64,000 nt of DNA, from the NCBI GenBank assembly GCA_037951105.1, contig JBAMJV010002920.1, positions 62,001 to 126,000 of the forward strand, read 5' to 3'. The position numbers and the translations under genes are program-made. Positions 10,919 through 22,850 of the stretch are shown here, one piece after another. The stretch is from Echinarachnius parma (taxonomy: Eukaryota > Echinodermata > Echinoidea > Clypeasteroida > Echinarachniidae). The notes below the pieces were generated by a model, which had not been told where the DNA came from, searched no databases, and saw only the letters and a program-made list of their open reading frames with translations. Every line of letters begins with the position of its first letter. The first letter of the stretch is position 1.

Positions 10919-11236
10919 CTGGAATAAATAAATAATAATAAGCACTGAAACTCACAAAGAGAATTTATACTATCATAATTTACGACTTGTTAAACAAAAA
11001 TTGTTGCAAAAGAAAAAAAGAAAAGAAAACGTTCGTCATAGGTATAATGTACAGGGAGACGATATCCATTATTATACAATGATACCCTATAGCTCGGCAA
11101 CATACCCTAATTAATATACTCAGAAATAGCAGCCTTTGTTGTCTTTTAAAATATCAAAGAGGTGTTCAGAAACCGGACGCAGTCACAGGTGAACAAAACT
11201 GGCAAACCAGAGAGTATATTTTCGGTCTAAACATAC

Positions 11237-11396
11237 CCTTCAGTAGGAGCGATGACGATATCGTGTGGGTAACTGAGCCCGTCGATGATCACGGTTCGGT
11301 CTGACCCATCAAGGTTGGCGGATTCGATGCGTTTGTAGATAGCGTCAACCCAGTACACGCGGTCACGGACCTCGTCGATCGAGACACCGATGGGTA
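11237..11396 (-). CDS. LDLR class B propeller exon, blade 3
   Basis: Second propeller exon. It encodes PIGVSIDEVRDRVYWVDAIY, then KRIESANLDGSDRTVIIDGL and SYPHDIVIAPTEG: a full LDLR class B repeat with the YWTD-equivalent YWVD, the I.s.nLDGs.r..i motif and the P.dI.v close. The acceptor is TATTAG above 11396 and the donor GTATGT starts at 11236. The exon is 2 nt + 52 codons + 2 nt, so GG joins T of the next exon (Gly). Phase agrees on both sides, which is strong support for the model. Introns to the neighbours are 871 bp and 318 bp. Confidence 0.88.
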
Positions 11397-11619
11397 CTAA
11401 TATATGGAATATAGAATACAATGATATCAAGAAGTCTTTTACATAATATACATTTTGTGAACTAATATAATGCCAATTTCTCCAAAACACGAGGAACGTG
11501 AATTACCGGCAAGGCAAGTGCAGGGTTTTGCTATATCCTGTCATATCAAATAAGGACGCTAGCGATGCATTACATCGACTTTATTATCTGGGCCCCAGAT
11601 TTATTACGATTGGATATAT

Positions 11620-11781
11620 TTATTGATATTTCAGCCGTTTCTGAACCGATTTTTGATCAAATAAAGTCTATTCTGCCACTAAAATTGTATGCTCTTTCAA
11701 ATTTGACATTCAGTTTTTCATTATCTCACAAACAAATTATGTCATGCAGCACCCTCTATCAAAACTGAACTACCCCCTTAA
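11620..11781. mobile_element. AAAGGGATAGTT-type MITE, right-end fragment
   Basis: Shares TTTCAGCCGTTTCTGAACCG, the ATTATCTCACAAACAAATT segment and the degraded end ACTGAACTACCCCCTT with 16061-16591. It lies in the intron between LDLR-like exons 11237-11396 and 12268-12510. Confidence 0.6.
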
Positions 11782-12267
11782 TAATGTCACATTAATTTTG
11801 GACGTTGAAAGCTTCAAGATATTACCATGATTACGGATATAAATATTAGGACATATTAGGACCACTATGGGGTGTTCGCTCTGCGTTGAGTATATATAAT
11901 TATCACCGTGGTCATAATCACCATCATCATATACTGGTGATCGTCAATACGGATGACATGTTTTTGCTCATCTCATATATCACTAGGTTTGTATTCATAA
12001 TTTAACAGCATATTCATGGGTGTCGCGATAATGTGTATAACATTATGATACTCTCATGCGTATAGTTACAACCCTCTATATAATGTAATGCTCTAAAAAA
12101 GGCTAATAATTATCATATATAATGTTTGGAAAATCAATTAATTTGTTATTCAAATGAGCATTTTTGCGATGTTTATGCAATTTATTGTTTATTGTTCATC
12201 ATGTTCATTTTTCAAGGAATTGTAAATATTATATTCTCATAATGCATTCTCATAATTTTATTGTTAC

Positions 12268-12510
12268 CAGCTAGGCCATTGGGCACGATAGTCTGCTTCC
12301 CAGACCCATCTAGATTGGACCTGTATATCTGCGCATAGCCGTGGTCACTCCAGTAGATCATTCGCTGACCGGTGTGGAACGCCATCGACCAAGGGGTGAG
12401 GAGATTGGACAGCGGCAAGGCCTTGAAATTTACCCCAACAAACAGACCACCCTCGGACGATTCGGCCGAGTAGATTGTTCTTTGGTTCTCAGCACTGACG
12501 AACATCTCCG
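12268..12510 (-). CDS. LDLR class B (YWTD) propeller exon, blades 1-2
   Basis: First clearly recognisable exon of a minus-strand LDLR/LRP-like gene. Read from 12510 down to 12268 it encodes about 80 residues: a first propeller strand (MFVSAENQRTIYSAESSEGG), then MIYWSDHGYAQIYRSNLDGSG, a typical YWTD repeat followed by the I..snLDGs motif. The acceptor is a pyrimidine-rich tract ending in CCAG just above 12510; the donor is GTAACA at 12267. The exon is 2 nt + 80 codons + 1 nt, and its last G joins TA of the next exon to make GLAVPIGVS, the usual linker before the next YWTD strand. In this family such propellers sit extracellularly and bind protein ligands or drive pH-dependent release. The preceding exon is not certain, so the N terminus is unknown. 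Confidence 0.85.
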
Positions 12511-12539
12511 CTGGATAGATACCCGATAAAGAAAAGAAG

Positions 12540-13310
12540 ACACGCAATTATGGATTATGAATTGTGTATTATATACTCAGGACCAGACCTAGTTTCACTG
12601 ATCTCTAGATATGCTTGGACAGCTTGGTTACCCATTTATGGTTGAATGAGTAAGCGATGTACGTGTGCTCCGCTACGTTCTTTTCAGTTTTATCATATTG
12701 GCATCGATGGAAATTTAGTAACTTCAACATGTCCAAGACATACAAAGTAACTACCCCTCCACAATCACATTTTGGTGGTGGACCCGAAAAAGATTGACTT
12801 GCCCTAAAATACATGGAATAAAACAAGATTTCTTCATTATCTAATTTTCAGTTTGAAAATTGTAGTTGCCCGATCAGACCAACAACATATGACACTATGA
12901 CAAATTAATATTCATTAATTTGTTGTCCGAAATACCATTTTGTTGGCACCGGGCAAGTGGGTCAAAGTAGTGGTCAGCCCATACTATATACGGTCGTTAG
13001 ATTCAGATAAGCATTATTGTTTGTACTTGTCTGTTTCTGTATACTTTGGACTTATAATCACCCGTATAATAGGGCTATCATTATTCGTACTTTATAGCAT
13101 AGCCCAAACTACATGTAGCAATGTAGCATAACTTTGCATAATATTTCAATAATTTAAACCTGACATGCAGGCATTTCGATGAATATTGTAACCAGGGATA
13201 TGGATTGTTCATAATTAATGAAGAAATGAAAGCATTGGTAATCGATTAATAGTTAACATTTAAGGTAAATCTAAACCCATCCCCTTTGAACATTGCAATT
13301 ATCTCCCCAG
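12540..13310. other. Upstream or intronic sequence of LDLR-like gene
   Basis: AT-rich. No exon with LDLR class B, EGF or LDLa cysteine pattern was found here on the minus strand. Confidence 0.4.
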
Positions 13311-13480
13311 CCAAACCTGTCTTAGTGGCAACCAGTAGCAGTCAACCTAGCTACCCCCGCTATAATACGGTATGTGTACAGGCCACAATGTCAGTGATCT
13401 TCTTCAGAGAAAGTCAATGTTATGGAACCTCTCTGCATTGACCACTCTTCTTGATTCCATTGTAGGCGGTCACTATACAT
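13311..13480 (+). repeat. AACCTGT.TTAGTGGC dispersed repeat, copy 1
   Basis: Starts CCAAACCTGTCTTAGTGGCA and alternates CAGTCAACC/GGCCAC/GGTCACTATA motifs. It shares its start with 38168-38250. Confidence 0.4.
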
Positions 13481-14449
13481 GCAGATTTGACTTTATTACA
13501 TGGAACACGAGTTGAAACATACCTGAGAGAGCTAGGTCACACGAGGTGGCAGACAGCAGACCAAAGATCAGGAAGCAATATTCCAAACTTTTCACAGCTC
13601 TTTGGAGACCCCATGATGATGAGCACATTCTTACACAGCGACCCTCCATTTTCGGATGAGTGTAATAGAGTAGACTACTTTAGTCGAATCTGAAAATCAT
13701 CCCACGACTGCTTTGGGAGCCTAATTTTAAATAAGGCCTGTTTCGTGTCTGAATCTCTGAATGTTTGTGAATGTCTGGCCAGAGTAAGACGAACAGATTT
13801 ACTCAACTTTACGAATCGCCCTAAGCCGATATTTTGATAATGTTGACTAATGTAACCGAGCAACAACTACAAGCCTTTATCTATGACAATGTGTATGACA
13901 TGTAATTTACTTCACAACTGATAATCCTGTACCGGGATCCTGTAATATAATGTACATACAACACCGACTGACCTTACCTGAAAAAACCTCGCCCAGTAAA
14001 ACAAATACATGTACAACTCTCTTATTTGCTTATGCACCTCCCCAAATCCCTTGGGAATATTTACTAGTTATGTGAAGTGGCGACTCCAGGGGACATATTG
14101 GCTCGAATTCACAAAGGTTTCATTCCACCAACGAATGTTTGAGAAAACCATGGTTTGTCATCAGCAAACCATGTTTGTCTTTATTCAGACCACAGTGTGT
14201 AAAGCTAGTCTTAGCTGCAGACCCCATAACATTATTGTCAAGAATTGAGAAACTGATGAACTGAGCATTCTAAGAACAATCAGGAGAGAAAAATTAGCAT
14301 TCTAGAAAAGAATATAATAAATATGCATACGACATTCTCTAAATACGGCCATTGGCTCTGATAAATGTTGCCCCACGACCCCCCCCCCCCCCCCCCTCCC
14401 TCCCTGAGGGAATGGTATACATTATTCGGCGGGGCCCGTGTGATGACCA

Positions 14450-15640
14450 TGGGTGTATTTTCGACTCCATGTTTTTTACTCATCGTATAAGGGGCTCGGA
14501 CGGAATTCTTACGAACATCGCAAGATATTCTTACTATACATTTTGAAAGCTTATCGAGTGCCAGATGTGAGAGGTCAGAACAGTCAGTCGCAGAATCGTA
14601 CCATATTCGGACAATGCTATACATTGGCCGTGTTGGGCCCGTGCGGTGCCTATATACGATGCTGACTGAGAAGTGTCTATTACATAATAGCAAATCAAAA
14701 TCGTATGATGCATCGGTAAACACTTTTGATACGTCGTATGACGAAAGAAAAATGCCTCGGCGACCAAAGAATAGCAATAACGCCCTTGCATCCGCCGTAA
14801 GATCGTTAATTTTCCCCCTCCCCCGCCCCCCCCCCCCCCAAAAAAAAAATAAATAAATAAATATGAAAACAAATGAAGGGGAAAAAATGACGTCGTATAC
14901 GAGCACCTTGTCACGAATCTGAACATTTGTAATGCATAATATGTCGCAAAATAATGCACTGGCGGATTTTCTACGATTTCGTACGTATACGATGTCTGCG
15001 GTATCTTTGCGTAACAGTATTCGCCGGGGTACGTGCGATGACTTTGGGAGTTAAAGCAAAAGTAAATCGCACGGCTCCCGTGCATCTTACAATCTGAGCG
15101 CTCATGCGGATACCTTTCAGAACTCATACGGACACCGCAATATACTCTTACGATATCTTGGACATCTAAAGCCCGGCGCAGACAGAGCCGACTCGACCCG
15201 ATCCGACTGGTTTCAATCAGGCTAGAGTTGGGCCCGGTCGGTTGGAGCAGATTTATCGTGTTGAATCGGCCCCAACTGGCATCCGACTGTCTCTCGACTG
15301 GCAAAATGTGTGTCGCGAGGCACTGAAAACTGAGCCGATCGGAATGACAACCAGTCGAGTCGGCTCTGTCTGCGCCGGGCATTACGACTACCGTACGATT
15401 TGAGTGACCTAAAATTGAGACGCAAAATCGTACGATATTCGGAAAAAATGCTATATACGGTGGTCCGTGCTGGGCCCGTGCGGTGCCCGTGCGATGCCCG
15501 TGCGATGCTCTCCACGACGTATAGTGCGGGCTTACGGCCAGTAAAAATCTGATTGCTTACTATTTTTGTTAACTCGTATTACAAAGTGGTTGTACGACGT
15601 CGTACGGCGAGGAAAATGCAACGGCCATCAAAGGATTGCC
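14450..15640. repeat. Two diverged copies of a CGTACGAT-rich repeat
   Basis: The segment GGGCCCGTGCGGTGCC with upstream CAAAATCGTACGATATTCGG-like sequence recurs at about 14590-14660 and 15420-15500, together with a TACGTCGTATGACGA-type segment further right in each. The long minus-strand frames over this region are not coding. Confidence 0.5.
15171..15380. mobile_element. 210-bp MITE with perfect 27-bp inverted ends
   Basis: Left end GCCCGGCGCAGACAGAGCCG continuing to 15197 and its exact inverse at 15354-15380. GC-rich against AT-rich flanks. It lies between two diverged copies of a CGTACGAT-rich repeat (about 14450-14780 and 15390-15640). Confidence 0.65.
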
Positions 15641-15982
15641 ACGGCAATACTAGGCATAACATACACATAATTTACGATTAATCGTACGATCACTATAAAT
15701 TGATTAGTCGTACAATTAATCATTAATATTTATGTAAACGGGTCCCAATTTGTGTATTTATGCTAACGACGGGGAACATCAGTTTGTCTTGGTGCATACA
15801 AATTACTAAATATTATATGGAATTAATGTGTATTATTGTTCATATGTATTTATAATTGTTCAGTAGCGTATAGCGTGAACATGCTGATGTGAGGGCGCGT
15901 TCCATATATTTGTTTTTCATTTAACATTTTGGAATTTTCAAATTATTGGGGACATAGGTAAGTGCCTCAAGCATACGCAAAC

Positions 15983-16865
15983 TTAAAGGGATCTAGTAAC
16001 ATTGTCAAAATCCACTAAATTACTTATTCTAGCGATTCATACGTACCTTATTGTATTTTTAAAGGGATAGTTGAGTATTGGTCAAACTTAACTTTAGTAA
16101 CCAAAACCTGCACCATTACGGTACAAAGTAATTTATAACTTCACCATGCTCGAAAAGTACACAATTACAAACGACTAAGTAAAACCCCTGTTATCATTCC
16201 AAAGGAGCCGTTACAACTAAAGAGGGCGCTATTTAAAGCCCTTTTTCATACAAAATTGTGCATTTAATGTTTGTTAAAATAATGCTTCAATAGAGATATC
16301 ATCAACGACTTTTTAAAAACCTATTCAGATTTTGTTCAAAGTAGTCTTCGAGCATTTTAAAATTTGTTTCTAAAAAGTCTAAATATCGCCCGGTGATGCC
16401 CGGTGTGAACTATTTTGAATAAAAATATATTTATGGCTATTTCAGCCGTTTCTGAACCGATTTTGATCAAATAAAGTTTATTCTGTCATTAAAATTGTAT
16501 GTTCTTTCGAATTTGATAGTCAGTTTTTCATTATCTCACAACAAAATATCGGGGGGCACTTCGGGAAATACCAATACTCAACACTACCTTTGATACCAAT
16601 ACATGAATGAAATATGTTTTGGTTTTCTAAATTCTCCTTTTGAATTTGAAATTCTCTATTGGAGAATTTCAACTGTGTACAAAGTCAATGCAATGGGTCA
16701 GTGATTATCACTTTGCATGTTCGCCTTTTACTCGGTTATATGACACTCATTAACCATGGAATTTTCACACATCAATCATAGGACGAATCAGCTCACATAC
16801 ATACACATATTATCAACCCTTCGTTAGTCTCTGCACATGTCAACAATACTATAGATCCCTTTTAA
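15983..16865. mobile_element. TTAAAGGGATC-type MITE, interrupted by a second MITE
   Basis: Ends are TTAAAGGGATCTAGTA and ACTATAGATCCCTTTTAA. Same family as 55846-56218 and the partial copies at 24236-24360 and 43477-43800, all carrying AACATTGTCCAAATCC near the left end. This copy is split at 16061-16591 by another element. Confidence 0.7.
16061..16591. mobile_element. AAAGGGATAGTT-type MITE nested in 15983-16865
   Basis: Inverted ends AAAGGGATAGTTGAGTATTG and ATACTCAACACTACCTTT. The interior shares its right half (TTTCAGCCGTTTCTGAACCG onward) with copies at 11620-11781 and about 28010-28548. Confidence 0.7.
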
Positions 16866-17922
16866 GATTTGACGCCATTTTGTTTGCATTTTGGGGACAA
16901 CAAGTTGTTGCTACACTGGGCCGGACTCTATACTCCAATACAGACATCTCTGTTACAATTAGGGGGGGGGGGGGGGGGGCGGATGGGGTAAATGGCCTCA
17001 TCGAAGACCAAACACTCGTTTGTGTGTGGCAAACCAGCTGAGTTTTGCTTTTCCATCAATATCATTCATGATTCTTTCAATCATGTCACTGAACGTGCCT
17101 GAATGTCAGAATGTTAATTGTGCATCCAAGATCATTTTCTGGACTGCTGCCTTGCTCTGAAAGGGTTAATTCGAATATACGCCACCTATATGATTTATCG
17201 ATATCGTTGTAAACAGCGTCATCAAGATTAATCACATTGGGCAACCAAGGTTTAGTATTTTTACATCATATTTTTTACTCAACAGGCTATAAATCTCGAT
17301 TTTGATCGATGCGCGATATTCATCGATGCCTTATCACAAAACCACAAATTTGTCACCATTCATACTAATAAATCAGATATGAATAGCAATTGTTACGACC
17401 ATTGTGCCTCACCCTTGTCTTTTTGTTCTGGGCATTCAAGAAAAATTTTATACCGGGTATTGTTATTTATTTTCTTATGAATGAACGGGAAACTACAAAT
17501 CCCGAACCAAAGGAAGCCATATTGTTGTACATTGTATTGTGATTTGTATGGAAGACGGCTCGCGACGTAGAGTATGCTGTGAATTTAATAGAATAACCGT
17601 ATTAGAAACAAGTTTTTAATCACTCTACAAATCTGATGTTGTTGTATAGTCGATCCGCATTATTACATGTTCCGTTTCTCCGTTCTGATGACGGAATTCA
17701 TGAGAACTTTTGATCATGTCTAGCTATACTCAGATTAATAACATAATGTTTAAAGTAAAGTAATGTTCTATACTATGTATCTTCTGCTCAACAATACTCA
17801 AAACATAATTTCATTTCAGTAAATTCTACATAATCATCTCAATAAACAAGTTCAAACTAAATTTCTCCGCAAGGATGCGTGGGGAACTCGTAATACACGC
17901 GAGCAACTCGGGATAAACTCAC

Positions 17923-18037
17923 AGAGCCAGCAGGGTTTTCCTCTGTAGTATACGTACGCGTACAAGACAGGGGCTGGCGCTGTGCATGCTGTATAGGTCC
18001 CTGAGAGGTTTGAAGCCCCACTACTCGGTCGAATCAC
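17923..18037 (-). CDS. Possible upstream exon of the LDLR-like gene
   Basis: A minus-strand open stretch with a consensus donor (CT|GTGAGT at 17922) and an AG acceptor at 18039-18038. Its frame reads SGTYTACTAPAPVLYAYVYY then RGKPCWL and ends in phase 1, the phase required by the exon that starts at 12510. It contains two cysteines and no recognisable domain. The phase match alone has a one-in-three chance, and the intron would be 5.4 kb, so this is only a lead. Confidence 0.2.
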
Positions 18038-18861
18038 CTATAATTATTTGCCCAACAATCTTAGCAAATTCTGGCCAAAAGGGGATGCACCAATCCATCT
18101 CAATTTATTGTTATTTTCGTGTCTGGTGAAAAACAGGAAGGGTGATATAAGGGTAGACGACCTAAGCCCATCTCCCTAAACACAACCCTAATCTTACCCC
18201 CCCCCCCCCCCCCCCGCATCCAAAGCCAGCTGATATTAGTTATTGCCTCCATGACCATCCATGGAAGTATTCTTAGGGTTGTATTCGACGTGATCGTAAT
18301 TATTTTCGCGATGTCAATATGTCTTTTATTATAAAGAACAATTGTGCAACCGCTTGTTTGTTCGGTCCAGTGTTCTAAATTATTCAAGAGTCCTCGTTCG
18401 AAGTATACATTCATTGATCAAAATGATTTAATGCACCAAGGGCGTCTGTTCATGACCAGTTTCTTTTTTTTTTTTTACAAGCGACAAACATTTGCAGTTA
18501 CACTAATTACAGGATGTGGTCTGGTGTTGTGTACCAGTCTGCTGCAGCCCTGCACAGATTTGTGAAACAAAATTGAGATTTTCTCAATGTTTCATTTGTA
18601 ATTAGTTCAGGGATTAGGAATCGTTCAGATGGCAAATGATTTGATTATCATGTGAAATAGAAATTACAATTGTGATGAGGAGGTATTTAAACATCACATC
18701 ACAATAACAAGCTAAATATAATAGATCAAACTTGAATTTCTAAAATGTTTGTGCATAGTATTATGTTATTATAAACATCTGTCTACTTGAAAACCAGAAG
18801 ACAACCATTCAGAAGGATGAACCGCTATCAGTTACGCGGCAGTTATGTACCAATTATTAGT

Positions 18862-19176
18862 GGGGGTGTTTCACAAAGATCCCAAGTCGATCTTAACGCT
18901 AAGTTGGACTTACACATTATGGAAAGCCTGTAGATTCGGAATTAAAACATATTCAAGAGATCAAATGCGAATATTTGGAACTTTCCACAAAATTTTACAT
19001 CAATAAATTGAAGTCTCCTTGATGAAAAGAAATTGTTATGATTTTTTTATCGAAATTGTATATAGGCCTGTTAAAAGAACTTGTTTAACAATTGTACAAA
19101 GAAACTAATGGCTTGACATAATTTGTAAGTCCAACTTAATTTTAACTTCGACTTTGGATCTTTGTAAAACACCTCC
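18862..19176. mobile_element. GGGGGTGTTTCAC-type MITE, copy 1
   Basis: Inverted ends GGGGGTGTTTCACAAAGATC and GATCTTTGTAAAACACCTCC, with TA-like flanks. 315 bp, non-coding. Same family as 48211-48530. Confidence 0.65.
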
Positions 19177-19349
19177 TAGAAAAACTCAAATCATCCCTTT
19201 TGAAAACTTAAGATGGATTGAAGGGAACTTTCAATATACTCATCCTTGCTAGTAAAATATACATAATATAGCTCATACCTACGAAATATCTCTATAAGCG
19301 CTTTACAATTATTATTAACCCCATCATACCATTTATTATATAATAAATT

Positions 19350-20498
19350 ATGCTATATACCAATAATATTTCATTTCAGGAGACGAATTGCACATTTTCT
19401 ACTCCCTTGGGAGCATTATTTTTTTCATTTTGGCGAAATTATTCATCCGCAACAGCCCTCTTGAACCTTACTGAAGATCTATTCTCTAATATGGATAACG
19501 GTCTGGTAACCGCATTTGTAGCGTTGGATTTAAAGAAAGCGTTTGATACTGTAGATCACAATCTGCTCGTAAAGAAACTTGAATGGTATGGATTTGATCA
19601 AAACAGCGCATCTTGGTTTAACAATTACTTGAGTGAGCGCACTCAAGTCACCAAAGTTAATGGTACAACTTCATCTTCTGGGAAAGTAGAGTGCGGAGTT
19701 CCACAAGGATCTATCTTGGGACCGATGTTATTCCTAATATTTATAAATGACATTGCAAATGTGGTGAAGCATTCATCTATTTCATTATTTGCAGATGATA
19801 CGTGTATATACTACTCTTCCAATAGTGCCAATGATATATCGAACAAGGTTAATGATGATTTAAATTCTGTAACTTTATGGCTGAATGCTAACAGGCTGAT
19901 ACTTAATATGAACAAAACTGAATATATGCTTATTGGATCCCATACAAGAGTAAAGCAGTTTCATAATGTAAATTTAAATATACATATTGGTAATAATGCA
20001 CTGAAAGAAGTTTTTAGTTGTAAATATCTTGGCGTAATTCTTGATCCTAGTTTGAATTGGAAACTGCACATAGACCATGTACGCAAAAAAGTTGTCCGAG
20101 GATTATTTCTCTTTCGTAAAGTAAGACCTATTGTTGACTTGTGTACTGCTAGAATGCTATACTTCAGTATTATTCAAACACACTTTGATTATTGCTCTAT
20201 AATTTGGAACAATGCTACTCAAGTCGTTTTAAATAAGCTACGTGTTCTACAGAATAGAGCTGTGCGGATTATGATTAAGGCACCTTTTGTGCAAAGAACT
20301 CGCGAAATCTACCAACAAGCAAAAGTAGTCCCAATTGTTGATAGATGGGAAAGAGGAAATTTAATCATGTTATTCAAAATAATGCATGACTTAACTCCAA
20401 ATTACTTATCTTCACGAGTTGAATTTCGACATAATCCTCACAACTTAAGAAATGCCGATTATAAAATTCAGCTTCCAAAACCTAAGACCGAGTTTTAA
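19350..20498 (+). CDS. Non-LTR retrotransposon reverse transcriptase, 5'-truncated
   Basis: A 382-codon frame. True homology starts near residue 30 (NYSSATALLNLTEDLF) and shows RT motifs in order: FVALDLKKAFDTVDH (catalytic Asp60), CGVPQGSILGPMLFL (117-130), the FADD catalytic box (LFADDTCIYY, 147-155), a palm/thumb segment LGVILDPSLNWKLHIDHVRK, then the C-terminal QNRAVRIMIKAPF region. This is the CR1/L2/Jockey-type organisation. The endonuclease domain and the RT N terminus are missing, so the insert is 5'-truncated. The frame stops at 20498 where related elements continue (KTEF then normally a K.SF......WN.LP segment), so the C terminus is broken. The first 30 residues are probably flanking sequence. 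Not autonomous as it stands. Confidence 0.85.
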   Translation: MLYTNNISFQETNCTFSTPLGALFFSFWRNYSSATALLNLTEDLFSNMDNGLVTAFVALDLKKAFDTVDHNLLVKKLEWYGFDQNSASWFNNYLSERTQVTKVNGTTSSSGKVECGVPQGSILGPMLFLIFINDIANVVKHSSISLFADDTCIYYSSNSANDISNKVNDDLNSVTLWLNANRLILNMNKTEYMLIGSHTRVKQFHNVNLNIHIGNNALKEVFSCKYLGVILDPSLNWKLHIDHVRKKVVRGLFLFRKVRPIVDLCTARMLYFSIIQTHFDYCSIIWNNATQVVLNKLRVLQNRAVRIMIKAPFVQRTREIYQQAKVVPIVDRWERGNLIMLFKIMHDLTPNYLSSRVEFRHNPHNLRNADYKIQLPKPKTEF

Positions 20499-21115
20499 GA
20501 AGAAGTTTCTTTTATCATAGTTCCAAATTATTCAATTGTCTCTCCTATGAAACGCGAACCTTAAATACACTGACTACCTTTGTTCGCACCATTAATTTGA
20601 ATGAAATTGCAGACTGAACTTTGTCTTGCCCTTTTTTACCTTTTTTACCTTTAATTTGATATCTTTTGGTTATATCATAGTTATACATGCCTTTTTTTTT
20701 TTTTTTTTTTTTTAAATACTTTTAACGTGATAAATATTATACAAACCCCTTAGTTTTGTTTAGTTTTTTGTTTTTGTTTCTTTGTTTGTTTTTTATTTTT
20801 TGTTTATCTTGATGTTTTTGTATTATGTTATTGGTTTTAAAGTTTTACTCGTATGTTTGTTGTCGTTCAAGTTGAATTTCTGCAATTAACCGTATTTTTA
20901 GTTTGTTTGTTTAGTACATTTATTTGCTAGCTGTAACTTGTTGTAACTATATGTACATAATTCATTGCCTTATTTCTTGCATTTATTGTATTGCATAATT
21001 CACTGTATATTTTATTGTTATTTTTATGTTTGTGGACCCCTTTGAAAATCAGCTGCGCTGAAAGGGCCATCCACCCTATGAGAGGAAATAAATAAATAAA
21101 TAAAATAAATAAAAC
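19420..21115 (+). mobile_element. 5'-truncated CR1/L2-like LINE
   Basis: Contains the RT frame above, a T-rich 3' region with a poly-T run at 20693-20714, and a typical LINE 3' end: CAGCTGCGCTGAAAGGGCCA, a CCACCCTATGAGAGG segment, then (AAAT)n at 21085-21112. The family assignment rests on RT motifs and the short repeat tail. No target-site duplication was identified. Confidence 0.75.
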
Positions 21116-22070
21116 ACTGTTTGGCTTAACTTGCCTGCATGGGTAATAGGGGTGAGGTGTATTGCATTGATTGTGATTGGGGCTTTATTGGACCCACGTC
21201 CTTCGTATTGGAAGACGAAGGGCCGAACCATTATACCTGTACCACTATATACTTCAACTTTATGACCAAATTTATATCTTTCTTTAACCTCAATACATCA
21301 AAAAGTATACAATAGACATAACGTCGGAAATCAGGTCAAGATTTATTTCTTCTTTTTTTCGTTCTCTTTCCTCCGTCAAATATTTTTTGAATCCTCATAT
21401 TTGTTTGCTTCTCGATCTGTTCCGATTCCAAGGTGATTGTGTTTGTTTTGTATCAGTTTGATTTTTGCCGATTGGGTATCATCTGACACAAAGTTTTGTA
21501 TAAACTCTTCCTTTCTGACTCACTTCTTATGATATACTTTCGGAATATCTTTGCTTCTCCTATTAGAGTAAAGCTCTTTTGATTGCATTTCTGATTAGGA
21601 TGACAAGTTAAACCACCCTTTTGTTGGTACCTTGTACATACAATTTGATCAAGGTTAAGTATTTTATTTTTTCTGCTGTAGGTCTGATTGTGTGAGTTGC
21701 CTCGGTGCGGAGCCCGTGTCGTAACCTAATACTCCAGCACTGTGAGTTGGTCAATACTCGTGTGGGTGGACGGTAAAGAAGACATGAATACTTTAAAAGC
21801 AACCAACGCAAGAAAAATACCGTCGCGAAAAAAGAGCATGTGAAAAAGAAAACATCTTCTCTATAATCCCAGACGCGGTACGGTTTAACACGTTTGTAGA
21901 TTTTCTTGAGTTTTGAAAACCATTTTGATATTATGTACGTGCATTTGCCAACACACCATCATGTCGATAAATCCCCGAAAACTTATTTCATAAAACTTCA
22001 TCACTGCATCTAAAGAAAACATGGGCGTCGATCACGGAGGAATGGCGAGATATAACCCTCCATATTTTAG
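21116..22070. other. Intergenic, no gene seen
   Basis: Between the LINE tail and a long G run at about 22080-22101. Short frames only. Confidence 0.4.
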
Positions 22071-22850
22071 GGGGGAGGAGGGGGGGGGGGGGGGGGGGGG
22101 GGTGGTGGACTTTATTATTACCCCCTAAATATTTGGATTTCACAAATATAAAACAAAATTTAAATGAAGGGATATTAATTGCCCCTCTCATTTATTAAAA
22201 TAATGAAAGTTAATACGATAGTCTTCCTTAGACCACATTGAGAGTGCTAAACTGCCCAAATCGAAAAATTGCCGGGGGCTGCGCCCCTGGGCCCATTTAG
22301 GCCCTTTGAATCGGTCCCCTGTAATATACGGCAACTCGTTCAGGGCTTCTCAATATGCCCACTGTAATTAAGCTTGAGATAGCCAACTATGTTGTCCCAT
22401 ATAAACAACATAATTATCTAGTTCTGGATGTAAACAAATCCAAAAGCCTTTAACCCCTGGACCTCCATTGAAAAAACCCAATGTCGATATCCCTGGACCG
22501 ATCCCATGCAGGGTTCCTTCAAGCCGTTTGCAATGTGTACTACATAAAGCCTAAGAAAAGATTCACTTTTGATCCTCATCTGGAGTTTTCTAAACCGCTA
22601 GAACCGCTCCGCCCCCGGGACCCCGATATAGGGGCTATACATTGCACCCCTGTTCGTCAACCGTTCTATTTTGTGCCACTCCCCCCCCCCCCCCCCCCCG
22701 TCATAAAATCCTGGGCACGCCATTGGATTGATCGCTTCGCTCCCTCGCCAAAGATGGTCAACATGACGTATCATCCCCTAATGGCGAGAAGAAATCGACG
22801 CCCATGAAAGAAACCATCAGATCTATAATTAAAGAGAAACTACTTGCGAG

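Noticed and set aside
14280-15515. Overlapping minus-strand frames of 208, 282 and 97 codons
   Set aside because: They cross C runs, a MITE with 27-bp ends and diverged repeats. The sequence composition is repeat-driven and shows no family.
22481-22807. 108-codon plus frame with a poly-Pro run
   Set aside because: Spans a C run and dispersed-repeat sequence; no domain.
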